This document shows, piece by piece, positions 24,422-33,268 of a DNA stretch of 64,000 nucleotides. Origin of the DNA: Paraburkholderia heleia NBRC 101817. GTDB taxonomy: Bacteria; Pseudomonadota; Gammaproteobacteria; Burkholderiales; Burkholderiaceae. Below the pieces are notes generated by a model. The model saw nothing but the letters and a program-made list of their open reading frames with translations, searched no databases and was not told the DNA's origin. The translations under genes and the position numbers were made by a program. Where the stretch lies: NCBI RefSeq assembly GCF_000739775.1, contig NZ_BBJH01000004.1, forward strand, positions 186,001 to 250,000, read 5' to 3'. How positions within the stretch are numbered: the first letter of the stretch is position 1; the number at the start of each line of letters is the position of its first letter.

Positions 24422-25828
24422 TCAACCCGCGCGGCTCGTCGTGGCGCGAGCCTGCGAGCGCAGGCTCATCCGGTGAAAACGCCACGTCATGAGCGCGGCG
24501 ACGGTGGCGAGCCCCGCCGCCAGCCCCCACCAGAGCCCGAGCGCGCCCATGCCGAAGTGAAACGCGAGCGCGTAGCCGAGCGGAAAGCCGATACCCCAGT
24601 AGCCGAGCGTCGCCGCAAGCATCGGCACGCGCGTGTCCTTCAGGCCGCGCAGGCAGCCCGAACCCACGGTCTGTGCGCCGTCGACGATCTGGAAGATGGC
24701 CGCGACGCCGAGCAGCGTGGCCGCCAGCGACACCGTGTGCGCATTGGCCGGGTCGTCGAGATGCAGGTAGAGTCCGACGATCCAGTGCGGCGCAAGCACC
24801 ATCACGAGCGCCGAGAGCGACATGAAGCCGATGCCGAGCCCGAGCGCGACGAAGCCCGCATGGCGCGCCGCGCCCGGCATGCCCGCGCCGGACCAGTAGC
24901 CCACGCGCACGTTGGCCGCCTGACCGATCGCGAGCGGCACCATGAACGTGACGGAGGCGACGTTCAGGGCGATCTGGTGCGCCGCGAGCGGCGTCTCGCC
25001 GAGCAGGCCCGCGAGCAGGCCGGTGGCGAGAAAGAGCGTCGCCTCGACCGCATAGGTGATTGCAACCGGCCAGCCGATCGTGAAGAGTTCGCCCATCAGC
25101 GGCGCCGTCGGCCGGCGCGCGACGACGAAACGCTGGTGCGAAGGCCGCAGGTGCAGCAGCGCCATCAGCACGAACGTCGTGAGCCACACGGTAATGGTCG
25201 TCGCCACGGCCGAGCCGAGAAAGCCGAGCCGCGGCAGACCCCACGCGCCGTGGATCAGCCCGTAGTTCAGAAAGCCGTTGATGAACACGCACGCAATCGA
25301 CACCCACAGAAGGCGCCGCGCCGCGCCGATGGCGGGCAGGAACGAGCGCATGAGCCCCACGCCGATGAGGCTGGCGGGCGCTCCCCAGCGCAGCACGGCC
25401 GTGTATTCGCCGATGTGATGCGCAAGCAGCGTCGGCTCCCCGAGGGCGCGCAGGATCGGCTCGGCGAACGAGAGCAGGGCGAACGCCGGCACCGAGAGCA
25501 GCAGCGAGAGCGCGAAGCCGGTCCAGTAGATGTGCGGCACGTGGCTTTCGTTGTCGGCGCCGCGCGCTTGCGCGACGCTCACGCTGACCGAGGTCAGCAC
25601 GCCCTGCAGCACGGTCACCACCACGAAGAACAGGTTGGCGCCAAGGCCGCCCGCGGCGAGCGCGTCGGCGCCGAGCGAGCCGAGCAGTACCGTGTCGGTC
25701 ACGCTCATCGCCATCTGCGAGAGCTGGGCGATCGCGAGCGGCCCGGCGAGGCGCGCGGTGTCGGCCGCATGGCGGCGCAGCGTGGGCGGCGCGGCAACGG
25801 CGCGGCGGGAAAGCGTGGATCGAGTCAT
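24422..25828 (-). CDS. MATE-family multidrug efflux transporter
   Basis: The 468-residue protein has two MatE domains and about 12 membrane segments. LAGPLAIAQLSQMAMSVTDT at the N terminus is the typical first-helix signature of NorM-like exchangers that export cationic drugs against Na+ or H+. The second half begins near VAITYAVEATLFLATGLLAG. The ATG at 25828 is preceded directly by a hairpin and T-run rather than a clear Shine-Dalgarno, which is unusual and is discussed under findings. The substrate is unknown. Confidence 0.9.
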   Translation of the reverse strand: MTRSTLSRRAVAAPPTLRRHAADTARLAGPLAIAQLSQMAMSVTDTVLLGSLGADALAAGGLGANLFFVVVTVLQGVLTSVSVSVAQARGADNESHVPHIYWTGFALSLLLSVPAFALLSFAEPILRALGEPTLLAHHIGEYTAVLRWGAPASLIGVGLMRSFLPAIGAARRLLWVSIACVFINGFLNYGLIHGAWGLPRLGFLGSAVATTITVWLTTFVLMALLHLRPSHQRFVVARRPTAPLMGELFTIGWPVAITYAVEATLFLATGLLAGLLGETPLAAHQIALNVASVTFMVPLAIGQAANVRVGYWSGAGMPGAARHAGFVALGLGIGFMSLSALVMVLAPHWIVGLYLHLDDPANAHTVSLAATLLGVAAIFQIVDGAQTVGSGCLRGLKDTRVPMLAATLGYWGIGFPLGYALAFHFGMGALGLWWGLAAGLATVAALMTWRFHRMSLRSQARATTSRAG

Positions 25829-25837
25829 GAAAAACAA

Positions 25838-25860
25838 GCGGCGCGAGACAAGCGCGCCGC
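25838..25860 (-). promoter_or_regulatory. Terminator-like hairpin abutting the MATE start codon
   Basis: On the minus strand GCGGCGCG and CGCGCCGC (perfect eight-base arms, seven-base loop) are followed by CTTGTTTTTC and then the ATG. The shape is that of an intrinsic terminator inside the leader, so it may be an attenuator. Confidence 0.45.
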
Positions 25861-25973
25861 GCGGCAGGGTTCGTCTGTCAAAACTGAAAGCTTATTGCGA
25901 GACAGCGACCTTGTCGATCCTGATGCTCAAAACTGGTGCATGGCTGGCGCCTGCGGGCAAGTTCCCGCGGCGC

Positions 25974-26195
25974 TTACTCGCCCGCCTTGATGGCAATGCG
26001 CGTGTCGCCGAGGAGCACGGCCTGGCCCGCGCGGATCTTGCACGTCTTGCGCAGCTCGACTTCGCCGTCCACCTTCACCGCGCCGGAGGCGACGATCTGT
26101 TTGGCCGAGCCGCCGCTGTCGGCGAGTCCGGTGATCTTCAGGAGATTGTGCAGTTCGACGTAGTCGCCGGTCAGCGTGAAATCGAGGTTGGGCAT
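25974..26195 (-). CDS. S4-domain RNA-binding protein (YbcJ-like)
   Basis: The 73-residue protein is a single S4 domain. It aligns with E. coli YbcJ over its length, with YVELHNLLKITGLADSGGSA, the conserved AVKVDGEVELRKTCKIRAG and a short final strand. S4 domains bind structured RNA, often rRNA; the target of this family is not established. I chose the ATG at 26195, just before the first strand. It is separated from the MATE gene by 145 bases, so co-transcription is possible. Confidence 0.88.
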   Translation of the reverse strand: MPNLDFTLTGDYVELHNLLKITGLADSGGSAKQIVASGAVKVDGEVELRKTCKIRAGQAVLLGDTRIAIKAGE

Positions 26196-26502
26196 GGCGG
26201 ATTGCAATTCGAAAGGCGTGCGGCTGGCGCGCGAAGGGTGAGCATCATAAGCGATGGCGGACTTGCCGGCGTCGCTCTCCGCATTTCCCACGTCGAGGGG
26301 CCAGATGTTATGAATTCGTCAGCAAATGAAACGTTGCGTAACGTCGCGGGACCCGACGGCGATCTTCATACCAGAATGGTTTCACCCGGATCGACCGCGC
26401 CGCTCAGGTTTGCCCGAGCGGCTCCATCGAGCGGGGGCGCGTTTGTGGCGGGCTCGCCCGTCCGCAAACGCGCCTTCGGAACCACTGCAAAGAGGATACG
26501 CC
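26196..26502. other. Divergent intergenic region
   Basis: These 307 bases lie between the S4 gene and the secreted protein gene. An ATG at 26326 continues in frame into the next gene, but the intervening 59 residues look non-coding. I see no clear promoter, hairpin or RNA. Confidence 0.5.
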
Positions 26503-27000
26503 ATGACCCAGATTCGCAAGCTGCTCACTGCTACCGCCGCTTTTGCCACCGTGACCACTGCCGCCGTATTCGCGCAGGGCGCGTATGCTCAAAACGCGAC
26601 CCAGGCCGGCGAAGCCCCGACGATGGCGCCTTCCGGCGCACCGGCCATGGCGCCGGGTGCCGCCCCGGCCCAGATGACCGGCCAGGCGCCGAGCCAGGCG
26701 CCCGCGGCCGCAGGGATCGCGCAACCCGCGCCCGCGCCGCAGGCCCTGACCGCCCCGCAGTCCGCCGACCCGCTGGTGCAAAAGCGCAATGCGAACGCGG
26801 CGGCGGATGCCGAATACCGCAGCGCGAAGAAGTCGGCGAACGCCGGATACAGCGACGCGAAGAAGCAGGCGAAGTCGCAGTACAAGGCGCAGGTAAAGGA
26901 CGCGAAGATCAACCACAAGGCCGACCGTCAGGCCAACGACTCGGAAATGAAGGACCAGATGAACGGCATGTCGGCCCAGCAGGGCGGCCAGTCGCAGTAA
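26503..27000 (+). CDS. Secreted Ala/Pro/Gln-rich protein of unknown function
   Basis: The 165-residue protein has a signal peptide (about 1-28, ending AYA-Q), a Pro/Ala/Met-rich stretch (about 35-95) and a Lys/Ala-rich helical stretch (about 100-150) of SAKKSANAGYSDAKKQAKSQ type, which looks like a charged alpha-helix. The C terminus is hydrophilic and Gln-rich. I do not recognise a functional family; similar small periplasmic proteins occur in Burkholderia. AGAGGA precedes the ATG at 26503. It appears to be monocistronic. Confidence 0.75.
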   Translation: MTQIRKLLTATAAFATVTTAAVFAQGAYAQNATQAGEAPTMAPSGAPAMAPGAAPAQMTGQAPSQAPAAAGIAQPAPAPQALTAPQSADPLVQKRNANAAADAEYRSAKKSANAGYSDAKKQAKSQYKAQVKDAKINHKADRQANDSEMKDQMNGMSAQQGGQSQ

Positions 27001-27221
27001 CGAGCGGCCGATGCCGATGGCAGCCGCGCCTGTTAGAGCGCCGGCCTTTGCCAGGGCTTGTGAGCGGCGGCGTCCGGCGACGGGCGCCGCCGTTTCATTG
27101 GCGGCTCCGGGGTTCCTGTAAGCGCACGTAGGTGCCGGCAGGTGCCGGCGGCGGCGAAACGTGCCGCGTCGTCGTTAAATCCCGCCAGATCGCCATGGAA
27201 TCAGGCGCTTGCGGATGCATG

Positions 27222-27237
27222 GTGTATGGATATACAG
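27222..27237 (+). promoter_or_regulatory. LexA-like SOS box upstream of the helicase gene
   Basis: The sequence is GTGTATGGATATACAG. Compared with CTGTATATATATACAG it differs only at positions 1, 7 and 8. The TGT and ACAG half sites keep the required spacing. It lies about 50 bases before the start I favour for the helicase, and overlaps a possible -10, TATACA. Confidence 0.5.
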
Positions 27238-27287
27238 TGTGCGTCGCTCCTTCCCGATTCGCCACGTTCATCGTCCCAGCGCCCGCC

Positions 27288-29453
27288 GTGTCTACCGTTT
27301 CCGTTGCCGACTCCTCCGTTTCCGATGCCAGCCCGGCGCGCGCCGAAGCGGCCAACGCCGTTTGCGCGTGGCTTGCGAAACTCAACGACGCGCAGCGCGA
27401 GGCCGTCGAGCACGGCGGCGAAGCGGGCTATGCGCCGGGTTCGGCGCTGCCGGGGCCGCTGCTCGTGATCGCGGGCGCCGGGTCGGGCAAGACGAATACG
27501 CTCGCGCACCGCGTTGCGCATCTGATCGCAGGCGGCGCCGACCCGCACCGCATTCTGCTGCTCACGTTCTCGCGGCGTGCCGCGCAGGAAATGACGCGGC
27601 GCGTAGCGCGTATCGCCGCGAGCGCGCCGGGCGCGGCCGCCGCACTCGCGCAGGGGCTCACCTGGGCCGGGACCTTTCACGGCGTGGGCGCGCGCTTGTT
27701 GCGCGAGTACGCGGATCGCATCGGCCTTTCGCCGGCGTTCACGATCAACGACCGCGAGGATTCCGCGGATCTCATGAACCTCGTGCGCCACGAACTGGGT
27801 TTGTCGGCCAAGGAAAAGCGCTTCCCTTCGAAATCGACTTGTCTTGCGATCTATTCGCGCGCGGTCAACACGGGCGATTCGCTCGCCCACGTGCTCAACC
27901 GTTCGTTCTCGTGGTGCCTGGAGTGGGAGCCGCAGCTGCGTACGCTGTTCGCGTCGTACGTGGACGCCAAGCAGAAGCAGAACGTCCTCGACTACGACGA
28001 CCTGCTGCTCTACTGGGCGCACATGGCCGCGGAGCCGGCCATTGCCGCCGATCTCGCGGGGCGCTTCGACCACATCCTCGTCGACGAGTACCAGGACACC
28101 AACCGCCTGCAGGCCTCGATCCTGCTCGCGCTCAAGCCCGATGGCCGCGGCCTCACCGTGGTCGGCGACGACGCCCAGGCGATCTATTCGTTTCGCGGCG
28201 CGACCGTGCGCAATATCCTCGACTTCCCGGCGCAGTTCGATCCGCCCGCGCGTCAGGTGACGCTCGAGCGCAATTACCGTTCGACGGCGCCGATCCTCGC
28301 CGCCTCGAACGCCGTGATCGACGCGGCCGCCGAGCGCTTCACCAAGAACCTGTGGACCGATCGCCCCTCGCAGCAGCGCCCGCGCCTCGTCACCGTGGCC
28401 GACGAGGCCACCCAGGCGCGCTACGTCGTCGAGCAGATTCTCGAGGCGCGCGAAGCGGGCATGAAACTCAAACAGCAAGCCGTGCTGTTTCGCGCGGCGT
28501 ACCACAGCGCGACGCTCGAAATCGAGCTGGCGCGGCGCAATATCCCGTTCGTGAAGTTCGGCGGACTGCGTTTTCTCGACGCCGCGCACGTGAAAGACGT
28601 GCTGGCCGTGCTGCGCTGGGCCGAGAATCCGCTCGACCGGGTGGCGGGGTTTCGCGTGACGCAGTTGCTGCCGGGCGTCGGGCCCGCCAACGCCGCGCGC
28701 CTGCTCGACCAGGTGGCCGCGTGCACGGGCGCGTATCGCGCCGCCGAGGCGCTCGCGGCGTTCGCGCCGCCGCCGCGCGCAGCCGAGGACTGGCCCGCGT
28801 TTGCGTCGCTCGTCGACAGCCTCTCGATGCGTTCGACGCCGTGGCCCGCCGAATTCGAGCGCGTGCGGCGCTGGTACGAGCCGCACCTCGAGCGTAATCA
28901 CGAAGACGGCCAGGCGCGTCTCGCCGACTTGCTGCAGATGGAGAGCATTGCGAGCACCTATGCCTCGCGCGAGCGTTTTCTCACCGAACTCACGCTCGAT
29001 CCGCCCGACGCGACGAGCGCCGAATCCGCGGATCCGCTGCTTGACGAGGACTATCTGATCCTCTCGACGATTCACTCGGCGAAAGGTCAGGAGTGGCGCA
29101 ACGTGTTCGTGCTCAACGGCGTGGACGGCTGCATTCCGTCCGATCTCGGCGCGGGCAGCGACGAGGAACTGGAGGAGGAGCGGCGGCTGCTCTATGTCGC
29201 GATGACGCGCGCGAAGGAGGATCTGCACATCGTCGTGCCGCAGCGCTTTTATGTGCACAACCAGGTGGCGTCGGGCGACCGGCACGTGTGGGCCTCGCGC
29301 ACCCGCTTCATTGCGGCGCCCATGCTGCCGCTGTTCGAATCCCGCGCGTGGCCGCCCGCGCCGGTGGCGAGTGCGCCGAGCGCGGCTGGACTCGCCGCCG
29401 CAGCGCAGGCGAAGGTCGAAATCGCCGCGAAGCTCAGGAAGATGTGGGATTAA
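27288..29453 (+). CDS. UvrD/Rep-type superfamily 1A DNA helicase
   Basis: The protein of about 721 residues has all SF1 motifs in order: the Q-motif LNDAQREAVEHG, Walker A AGAGSGKT, VDEYQDTN (motif II), GDDAQAIYSFRGA (III), LERNYRS (IV), STIHSAKGQEWRNV (V) and LLYVAMTRAKEDL (VI). It unwinds DNA with 3'-5' polarity in this family. It differs from UvrD in the shorter C terminus and the distinctive EYQDTNRLQASILLA segment. The start is uncertain: I favour the GTG at 27288, downstream of the LexA-like box; an ATG at 27219 and a start at 27132 are in frame. The box suggests SOS control. Confidence 0.88.
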   Translation: MSTVSVADSSVSDASPARAEAANAVCAWLAKLNDAQREAVEHGGEAGYAPGSALPGPLLVIAGAGSGKTNTLAHRVAHLIAGGADPHRILLLTFSRRAAQEMTRRVARIAASAPGAAAALAQGLTWAGTFHGVGARLLREYADRIGLSPAFTINDREDSADLMNLVRHELGLSAKEKRFPSKSTCLAIYSRAVNTGDSLAHVLNRSFSWCLEWEPQLRTLFASYVDAKQKQNVLDYDDLLLYWAHMAAEPAIAADLAGRFDHILVDEYQDTNRLQASILLALKPDGRGLTVVGDDAQAIYSFRGATVRNILDFPAQFDPPARQVTLERNYRSTAPILAASNAVIDAAAERFTKNLWTDRPSQQRPRLVTVADEATQARYVVEQILEAREAGMKLKQQAVLFRAAYHSATLEIELARRNIPFVKFGGLRFLDAAHVKDVLAVLRWAENPLDRVAGFRVTQLLPGVGPANAARLLDQVAACTGAYRAAEALAAFAPPPRAAEDWPAFASLVDSLSMRSTPWPAEFERVRRWYEPHLERNHEDGQARLADLLQMESIASTYASRERFLTELTLDPPDATSAESADPLLDEDYLILSTIHSAKGQEWRNVFVLNGVDGCIPSDLGAGSDEELEEERRLLYVAMTRAKEDLHIVVPQRFYVHNQVASGDRHVWASRTRFIAAPMLPLFESRAWPPAPVASAPSAAGLAAAAQAKVEIAAKLRKMWD

Positions 29454-29496
29454 GGGGGCGAGGGGGGCGCGCCGCTGTCAGGCAGCGCGCCAGTGC

Positions 29497-30258
29497 TCAG
29501 CGCCGCTGCTCGCGCGCCGTGCTGCGCTGCGGCGGCATGAAGAAGTTGCGCATCCACGCGGCCAGGCGCGTGAAGACGTCGTCGGGTTCCTCGACGAAAA
29601 TTTCGGGCTTGAGCAGGCGCAGATACTCCATGATTTGCTGCGCTTCCTGTTTCTGGAACACGCCATGCGTGACGCCGAGCCTCAGCAGCCCGCGCAGTTC
29701 GCCCAGGCGCTCGCGTGCGGCGCTGCCGCTAGCCTGTTCGCAGCCGATCTTCGCTTCGTACGCGCGCTGACGCAGCGACTCGGTCAGACGCCACGCGGGC
29801 GTCTGCATCGACTCTTCGAGCGCCTGGATGTCCTGCACGCCCGACTTGATCTGCGCCGCTAGCGGATCGACCAGCGTGTCGTCGCCCTGGGCTTCGCTCA
29901 CGATGGCCGCCGCCCAGTCGCGGCACTGTTTCGAGAGTTCGTCGGGCGTCCACTCGGGACGCGACGCGAAGCCGAAACCGAATTCGCCCGCCTGGCGCAT
30001 CAGGATCGAGACGACCTCGGGAAATTCCTTGTCGAGCGTGCGCTTGGCCCACGCGTACTGGCCGCCTTGCAGGAGCCGCTGCACAGCGTGCTCCGTGAGC
30101 GGCGTCATGTTGTCGAGCAGCTTCGCGCGCAGGTAATCCTCGAATTCCGGCGTGGCGAACTGCGGGTCGAGTTTGAGCGAGACGCGCAGGAACGCGTCGA
30201 AATCCTTGCGCAGCGACGCAAGCGTTTCATCCTTCAGGTTGAGGGTGATATGCCCCAT
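29497..30258 (-). CDS. Conserved cytoplasmic protein of unknown function
   Basis: I do not recognise this 253-residue protein. It has no signal peptide or membrane segment. It starts MGHITLNLKDETLASLRKDF and is mainly helical and charged, with PLTEHAVQRLLQGGQYAWAK and a central WAAAIVSEAQGDD. The C terminus is Arg/Gln-rich. It is convergent with the helicase gene and followed by a short GC-rich hairpin at 29466-29491 without a T-run. Coding quality is good (consistent third-position GC), so it is probably real. Confidence 0.75.
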   Translation of the reverse strand: MGHITLNLKDETLASLRKDFDAFLRVSLKLDPQFATPEFEDYLRAKLLDNMTPLTEHAVQRLLQGGQYAWAKRTLDKEFPEVVSILMRQAGEFGFGFASRPEWTPDELSKQCRDWAAAIVSEAQGDDTLVDPLAAQIKSGVQDIQALEESMQTPAWRLTESLRQRAYEAKIGCEQASGSAARERLGELRGLLRLGVTHGVFQKQEAQQIMEYLRLLKPEIFVEEPDDVFTRLAAWMRNFFMPPQRSTAREQRR

Positions 30259-30392
30259 TGTGGTTGCCCCGGTGTAATCCTTGTCGCTTCTCGCGTGCTC
30301 TCGCCGTTCGAGCAGGGGCCTGCCGAAGCAGGCCCTGACGGGTTTAACGGCGCCCCTGGGGGAAACTTGAGCCTATGGGGCGAGGGGCGGCG

Positions 30393-30716
30393 CTAGCGCA
30401 GGACGACGCCTTGCCAGAGGAAGAACACGCCGAGGCCGATCGCGATGGTGAGGAGCGGGCGCTTCGTGAGCGCGCTGACGACGATCGCCGCGAGCGCGCC
30501 GACGAGCTGCGGGTTGCGCCAGGTCAGTTCGGCGCCTTGTCCGTGGGGCGAGACAGCCATCGGCACGATGATCGCCGTGAGCACGGTGACGGGCACGAAG
30601 CCGAGCGCCGTGCGCACGAGCGGCGGGAACACCAGCCGGTCGCCGAGCACGAACACCGCAGTGCGAATGACCAGCGTGACGAGGGCCATGCCGAGAATCA
30701 GGACGACGTAGTTCAT
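30393..30716 (-). CDS. azlD: AzlD-type small subunit of a branched-chain amino acid exporter
   Basis: The 107-residue membrane protein has about four hydrophobic segments and the conserved TLVIRTAVFVLGDRLVFPPL and LGFVPVTVLTAIIVPM of AzlD. AzlC and AzlD together export branched-chain amino acids or analogues. Its ATG overlaps the azlC stop in an ATGA. The C terminus ends right after the last membrane segment. Confidence 0.9.
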   Translation of the reverse strand: MNYVVLILGMALVTLVIRTAVFVLGDRLVFPPLVRTALGFVPVTVLTAIIVPMAVSPHGQGAELTWRNPQLVGALAAIVVSALTKRPLLTIAIGLGVFFLWQGVVLR

Positions 30717-31492
30717 TGCCCGGCTCCTGCGGTGCGTCGGAGGTTGTGGGACTTGCGGGAGGACTCGCTGCCGGCGCGCGCGCCGCGCGAGGAGCCTGGG
30801 CGCGAGAGCGCCACACCCACGAGCACGCCCGCGAGCACGGCGCCGAGCAGCCCGAGCTTGTAGGGCCAGCCCTGCCAGAAAAAGGCGAGCGCGCCGGCGG
30901 TCGCGGCGGCGGCGAAGTAGCGCAACGCAACCAGCTGCGGCACGACGATGGCGATGAAGGTCGCGACCATCGCGAAGTCGAGGCCGAGCGACTGCAGACC
31001 CGGGAACGCCGCGCCGAACAGCAGGCCGGCCGCAGTCCAGAGCTGCCAGTTCAGGTACATCGCGAGCCCCGAACCGAGGAAATGCCACGGCGAGACGTCG
31101 TCGCCGGGCGGATGTCGGCGCAAATGCGCCCACGCGACGGCAAAGACCTCGTCGGTGAGCAGGCCGCCGAGCACGAGGCGCCAGCGCAGCGGCAGGTGCG
31201 AGACATAGGGCGCGAGCGTCGCGCTGTAGAGCACGTGCCGCAGGTTCACGATGAACGTGGTGGCCAGAATCACGGCGAAGCTCGCGTGCGAGGCGATCAG
31301 CCCGAGCGCAATGAACTGCGCCGAGCCGGCGAACACGGCGAGCGACATGAGCTGGCCGTGCCAGAGCGAAAGCGGGCCCGAGGTGACGAGCGTGCCGAAG
31401 ATCACGCCGAAGGGCGCGGCGCCCACCATCATGGGTATCGTGTCGCGCGCGCCGGCGACGAATTCGGCAAGGCGGTTGGGATGCGTGGTCAA
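30713..31492 (-). CDS. azlC: AzlC-type large subunit of a branched-chain amino acid exporter
   Basis: The 259-residue protein has about seven or eight membrane segments and the AzlC signatures GAAPFGVIFGTLV, FAGSAQFIALGL and NLRHVLYSATLAPY. It is translated just before azlD. AGGAGGACAG lies before a TTG at 31492, which is the best-supported start; a GTG at 31510 would lack a Shine-Dalgarno. The tail after about residue 225 is a hydrophilic, Arg/Ser-rich extension. The AraC-type gene upstream on the same strand may regulate the pair. Confidence 0.88.
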   Translation of the reverse strand: MTTHPNRLAEFVAGARDTIPMMVGAAPFGVIFGTLVTSGPLSLWHGQLMSLAVFAGSAQFIALGLIASHASFAVILATTFIVNLRHVLYSATLAPYVSHLPLRWRLVLGGLLTDEVFAVAWAHLRRHPPGDDVSPWHFLGSGLAMYLNWQLWTAAGLLFGAAFPGLQSLGLDFAMVATFIAIVVPQLVALRYFAAAATAGALAFFWQGWPYKLGLLGAVLAGVLVGVALSRPGSSRGARAGSESSRKSHNLRRTAGAGQ

Positions 31493-31579
31493 ACTGTCCT
31501 CCTGATACACGGGGACAGCATAGCGGGCGGCCTTGCGCGTGGCTTGTACGTTCTTGCGGCGGGACGCGGGCTCGCGCGT

Positions 31580-32482
31580 TCAGGACGATTGCCAGCGCCC
31601 CGGCGGCACGCCGAACATGCGCCGAAAGTGTCGCGTGAAATGGCTCTGGTCGGTGAAACCGCTTGCCGCGGCGACATCGGCGACCGTCGCGCCTTCGCGC
31701 AGCGGAGCGAGGGCGCGCTGCAGGCGCAACTGGGTGCGCCAGGCGTGCGGCGGCAGGCCGGTTGCCTGCGTGAAGAGCCGCGTGGCGTGAAACGGCGAGA
31801 GGCCGACCGTCTGGGCGAGATCGGCCACGCGCAGCGGCGTGGCGAGATCGGCGGCGAGGCGCGCCTTCATGGTTTCCACACGCGCATCGTTCGGGCCGTG
31901 CCCGAGCGCCGCCTCGCGCGTGCGGCCGTAGCGCGTGAGCAGCGTCGAGAGTGCGTCGAGCAGCGAATCTTCCACGGCGAGCGGATCGGCACACGGCGCC
32001 GAAGGCGATGCCGGACTGGCGCCCGCCACGGTTTGCGCTGCGGCCGCGGCGCGCCGCCAGTTGGCGTCGGCTTCCAGCAGCCGGTGGGCGCGTGAGAGTC
32101 TGCGCGCGAGATCGGGATCGTGGATCACCTCGGCGTCGAACCACGGCAACGGCTGCGCGCGTCCGGCGATTTCGCCGGCGAGTTCGTGCAGGAAGTCGAC
32201 CGGCACGTACATCACCCGATAGCGCCAGCCTTCTTCGTCGGCGCGCGAGCCCGTGTGCAGCTCGCCCGGATTGATGACCGGCACGCTGCCCGTTGCGGCG
32301 ACATGCTGCGTCCCGCGATAGCGAAAGCATTCCGCGCCGCCCTCGATCACGGGGATCGTGTAGGCGTCGTGCCAGTGCGGCGCGAACGTGTGTTCGTGGT
32401 ATTCGGCCGTGACGAGATCCGCGCCGGGCAGCAGCGGCGTGCGCCAGTAGCGGACACGGTCTCGAAAACGGGAATCGGTCAT
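31580..32482 (-). CDS. AraC-family transcriptional regulator
   Basis: The 300-residue protein has an N-terminal cupin ligand-binding domain (about 25-110, HTFAPHWHDAYTIPVIEGG and GSVPVINPGELHTG) and a C-terminal AraC domain (about 200-300) with VADLAQTVGLSPFHATRLF and VAAASGFTDQSHFTRHFRR. It lies 87 bases upstream of azlC on the same strand, a frequent pairing, so control of the exporter is likely. The effector is unknown, possibly an amino acid. Confidence 0.92.
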   Translation of the reverse strand: MTDSRFRDRVRYWRTPLLPGADLVTAEYHEHTFAPHWHDAYTIPVIEGGAECFRYRGTQHVAATGSVPVINPGELHTGSRADEEGWRYRVMYVPVDFLHELAGEIAGRAQPLPWFDAEVIHDPDLARRLSRAHRLLEADANWRRAAAAAQTVAGASPASPSAPCADPLAVEDSLLDALSTLLTRYGRTREAALGHGPNDARVETMKARLAADLATPLRVADLAQTVGLSPFHATRLFTQATGLPPHAWRTQLRLQRALAPLREGATVADVAAASGFTDQSHFTRHFRRMFGVPPGRWQSS

Positions 32483-32510
32483 GGTGAAGGATCCTGCACA
32501 GATCCCCAGT

Positions 32511-33002
32511 TTAGCGCAGCGGAATCGTCGTGCCCGCGGGCACCGGCACCGCCGTGACGCTGTTCTTGGCGCTGCCGCTCACCACGCGGTCGCTGTAGGT
32601 CAGATACACGAGCGCGTTGCGCTTCGCGTCGACCACGCGCACGACGTGCAGCGTCTTGAAGAGGAGCGACATGCGCTCGTTGAAGACGTCGGCCTGCTGT
32701 TTGAGCGGACCGGTGAACGAGATCGGCGCGACCTGCCGGCACGCGATCGACGCCTCGGTCGGATCTTCCGCAATGCCGAGCGTGCCCTTCACGCCGCCCG
32801 TGCGCGCGCGGGAGACGTAGCAGGTGACGCCTTGCACCTGCGGATCGTCGTAGGCCTCGACGACGACCTTGTCCGAGCCGGTCAGACGGAAGTTGGTGTT
32901 CACGCTGCCGATCTGCTCGGCGTGGGCGGCGGCGCAGGCGACGAGGCTCGCACAGGCGACGAGCGGGCGCGCGAGGCGGGCGGCAAGGCGGGTGGATTTC
33001 AT
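32511..33002 (-). CDS. creA: CreA family periplasmic protein
   Basis: The 163-residue protein has a signal peptide (about 1-28, ending AHA-E) and the family core [20 protein letters not shown], then [20 protein letters not shown]. The two Cys residues (in VTCYV and IACRQ) may form a disulfide. It matches E. coli CreA in length and motif order. The biochemical role of CreA is unknown. The ATG at 33002 is the best start; it is not near a creBCD locus here. Confidence 0.92.
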   Translation of the reverse strand: MKSTRLAARLARPLVACASLVACAAAHAEQIGSVNTNFRLTGSDKVVVEAYDDPQVQGVTCYVSRARTGGVKGTLGIAEDPTEASIACRQVAPISFTGPLKQQADVFNERMSLLFKTLHVVRVVDAKRNALVYLTYSDRVVSGSAKNSVTAVPVPAGTTIPLR

Positions 33003-33070
33003 GCGGATTCCCGAGGATGACGAAGCGACATTATCGGGGAGGGCGGCGTGCGCAAGGCGTGCAGCAAAAG

Positions 33071-33101
33071 AAAAAGGGGTTGCGTGCAAACACGCAACCC
33101 C
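33071..33101 (-). terminator. Terminator downstream of the first tRNA-Asn
   Basis: GGGGTTGCGTG (33076-33086) and CACGCAACCCC (33091-33101) are perfect arms. On the minus strand TTTTTCTTTT follows. Confidence 0.9.
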
Positions 33102-33110
33102 TCGATATTT

Positions 33111-33186
33111 TGGCTCCCCGACCTGGGCTCGAACCAGGGACCTACGGATTAACAGTCCGGCGCTCTACCGACTGAGCTATCGGGGA
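33111..33186 (-). tRNA. tRNA-Asn (GTT), copy 1
   Basis: The 76-base minus-strand gene folds into a complete cloverleaf: acceptor TCCCCGA/TCGGGGA, D-loop AGCTCAGTCGGTAGAGC, anticodon loop CTGTTAA with anticodon GTT, T-loop GGTTCGAACC, and an encoded CCA end. It is identical to the copy at 33269-33344. A strong terminator follows it. Confidence 0.97.
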
Positions 33187-33218
33187 ACAGCAGTACAGCG
33201 ACAACGCTTTACGTCATG

Positions 33219-33260
33219 AAAAAGCCCGTTCTGCGCGGTGCTCAACACGAACGGGCTTTT
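33219..33260 (-). terminator. Terminator between the two tRNA-Asn genes
   Basis: AAAAAGCCCGTTC (33219-33231) and GAACGGGCTTTT (33249-33260) form a hairpin with a 17-base loop and a T-run on the minus strand. It follows the upstream tRNA copy, so the two genes may be separate transcription units. Confidence 0.85.
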
Positions 33261-33268
33261 GCGAATCC

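Noticed and set aside
25862..25973. Guanidine or other riboswitch upstream of the MATE gene
   Set aside because: I could not find the paired ACGR-loop hairpins or another known core; only the terminal hairpin is supported.
30716..32330. A long minus-strand frame spanning azlC and the AraC gene
   Set aside because: It is the azlD frame extended upstream through azlC and the regulator; both have clear proteins in other frames.
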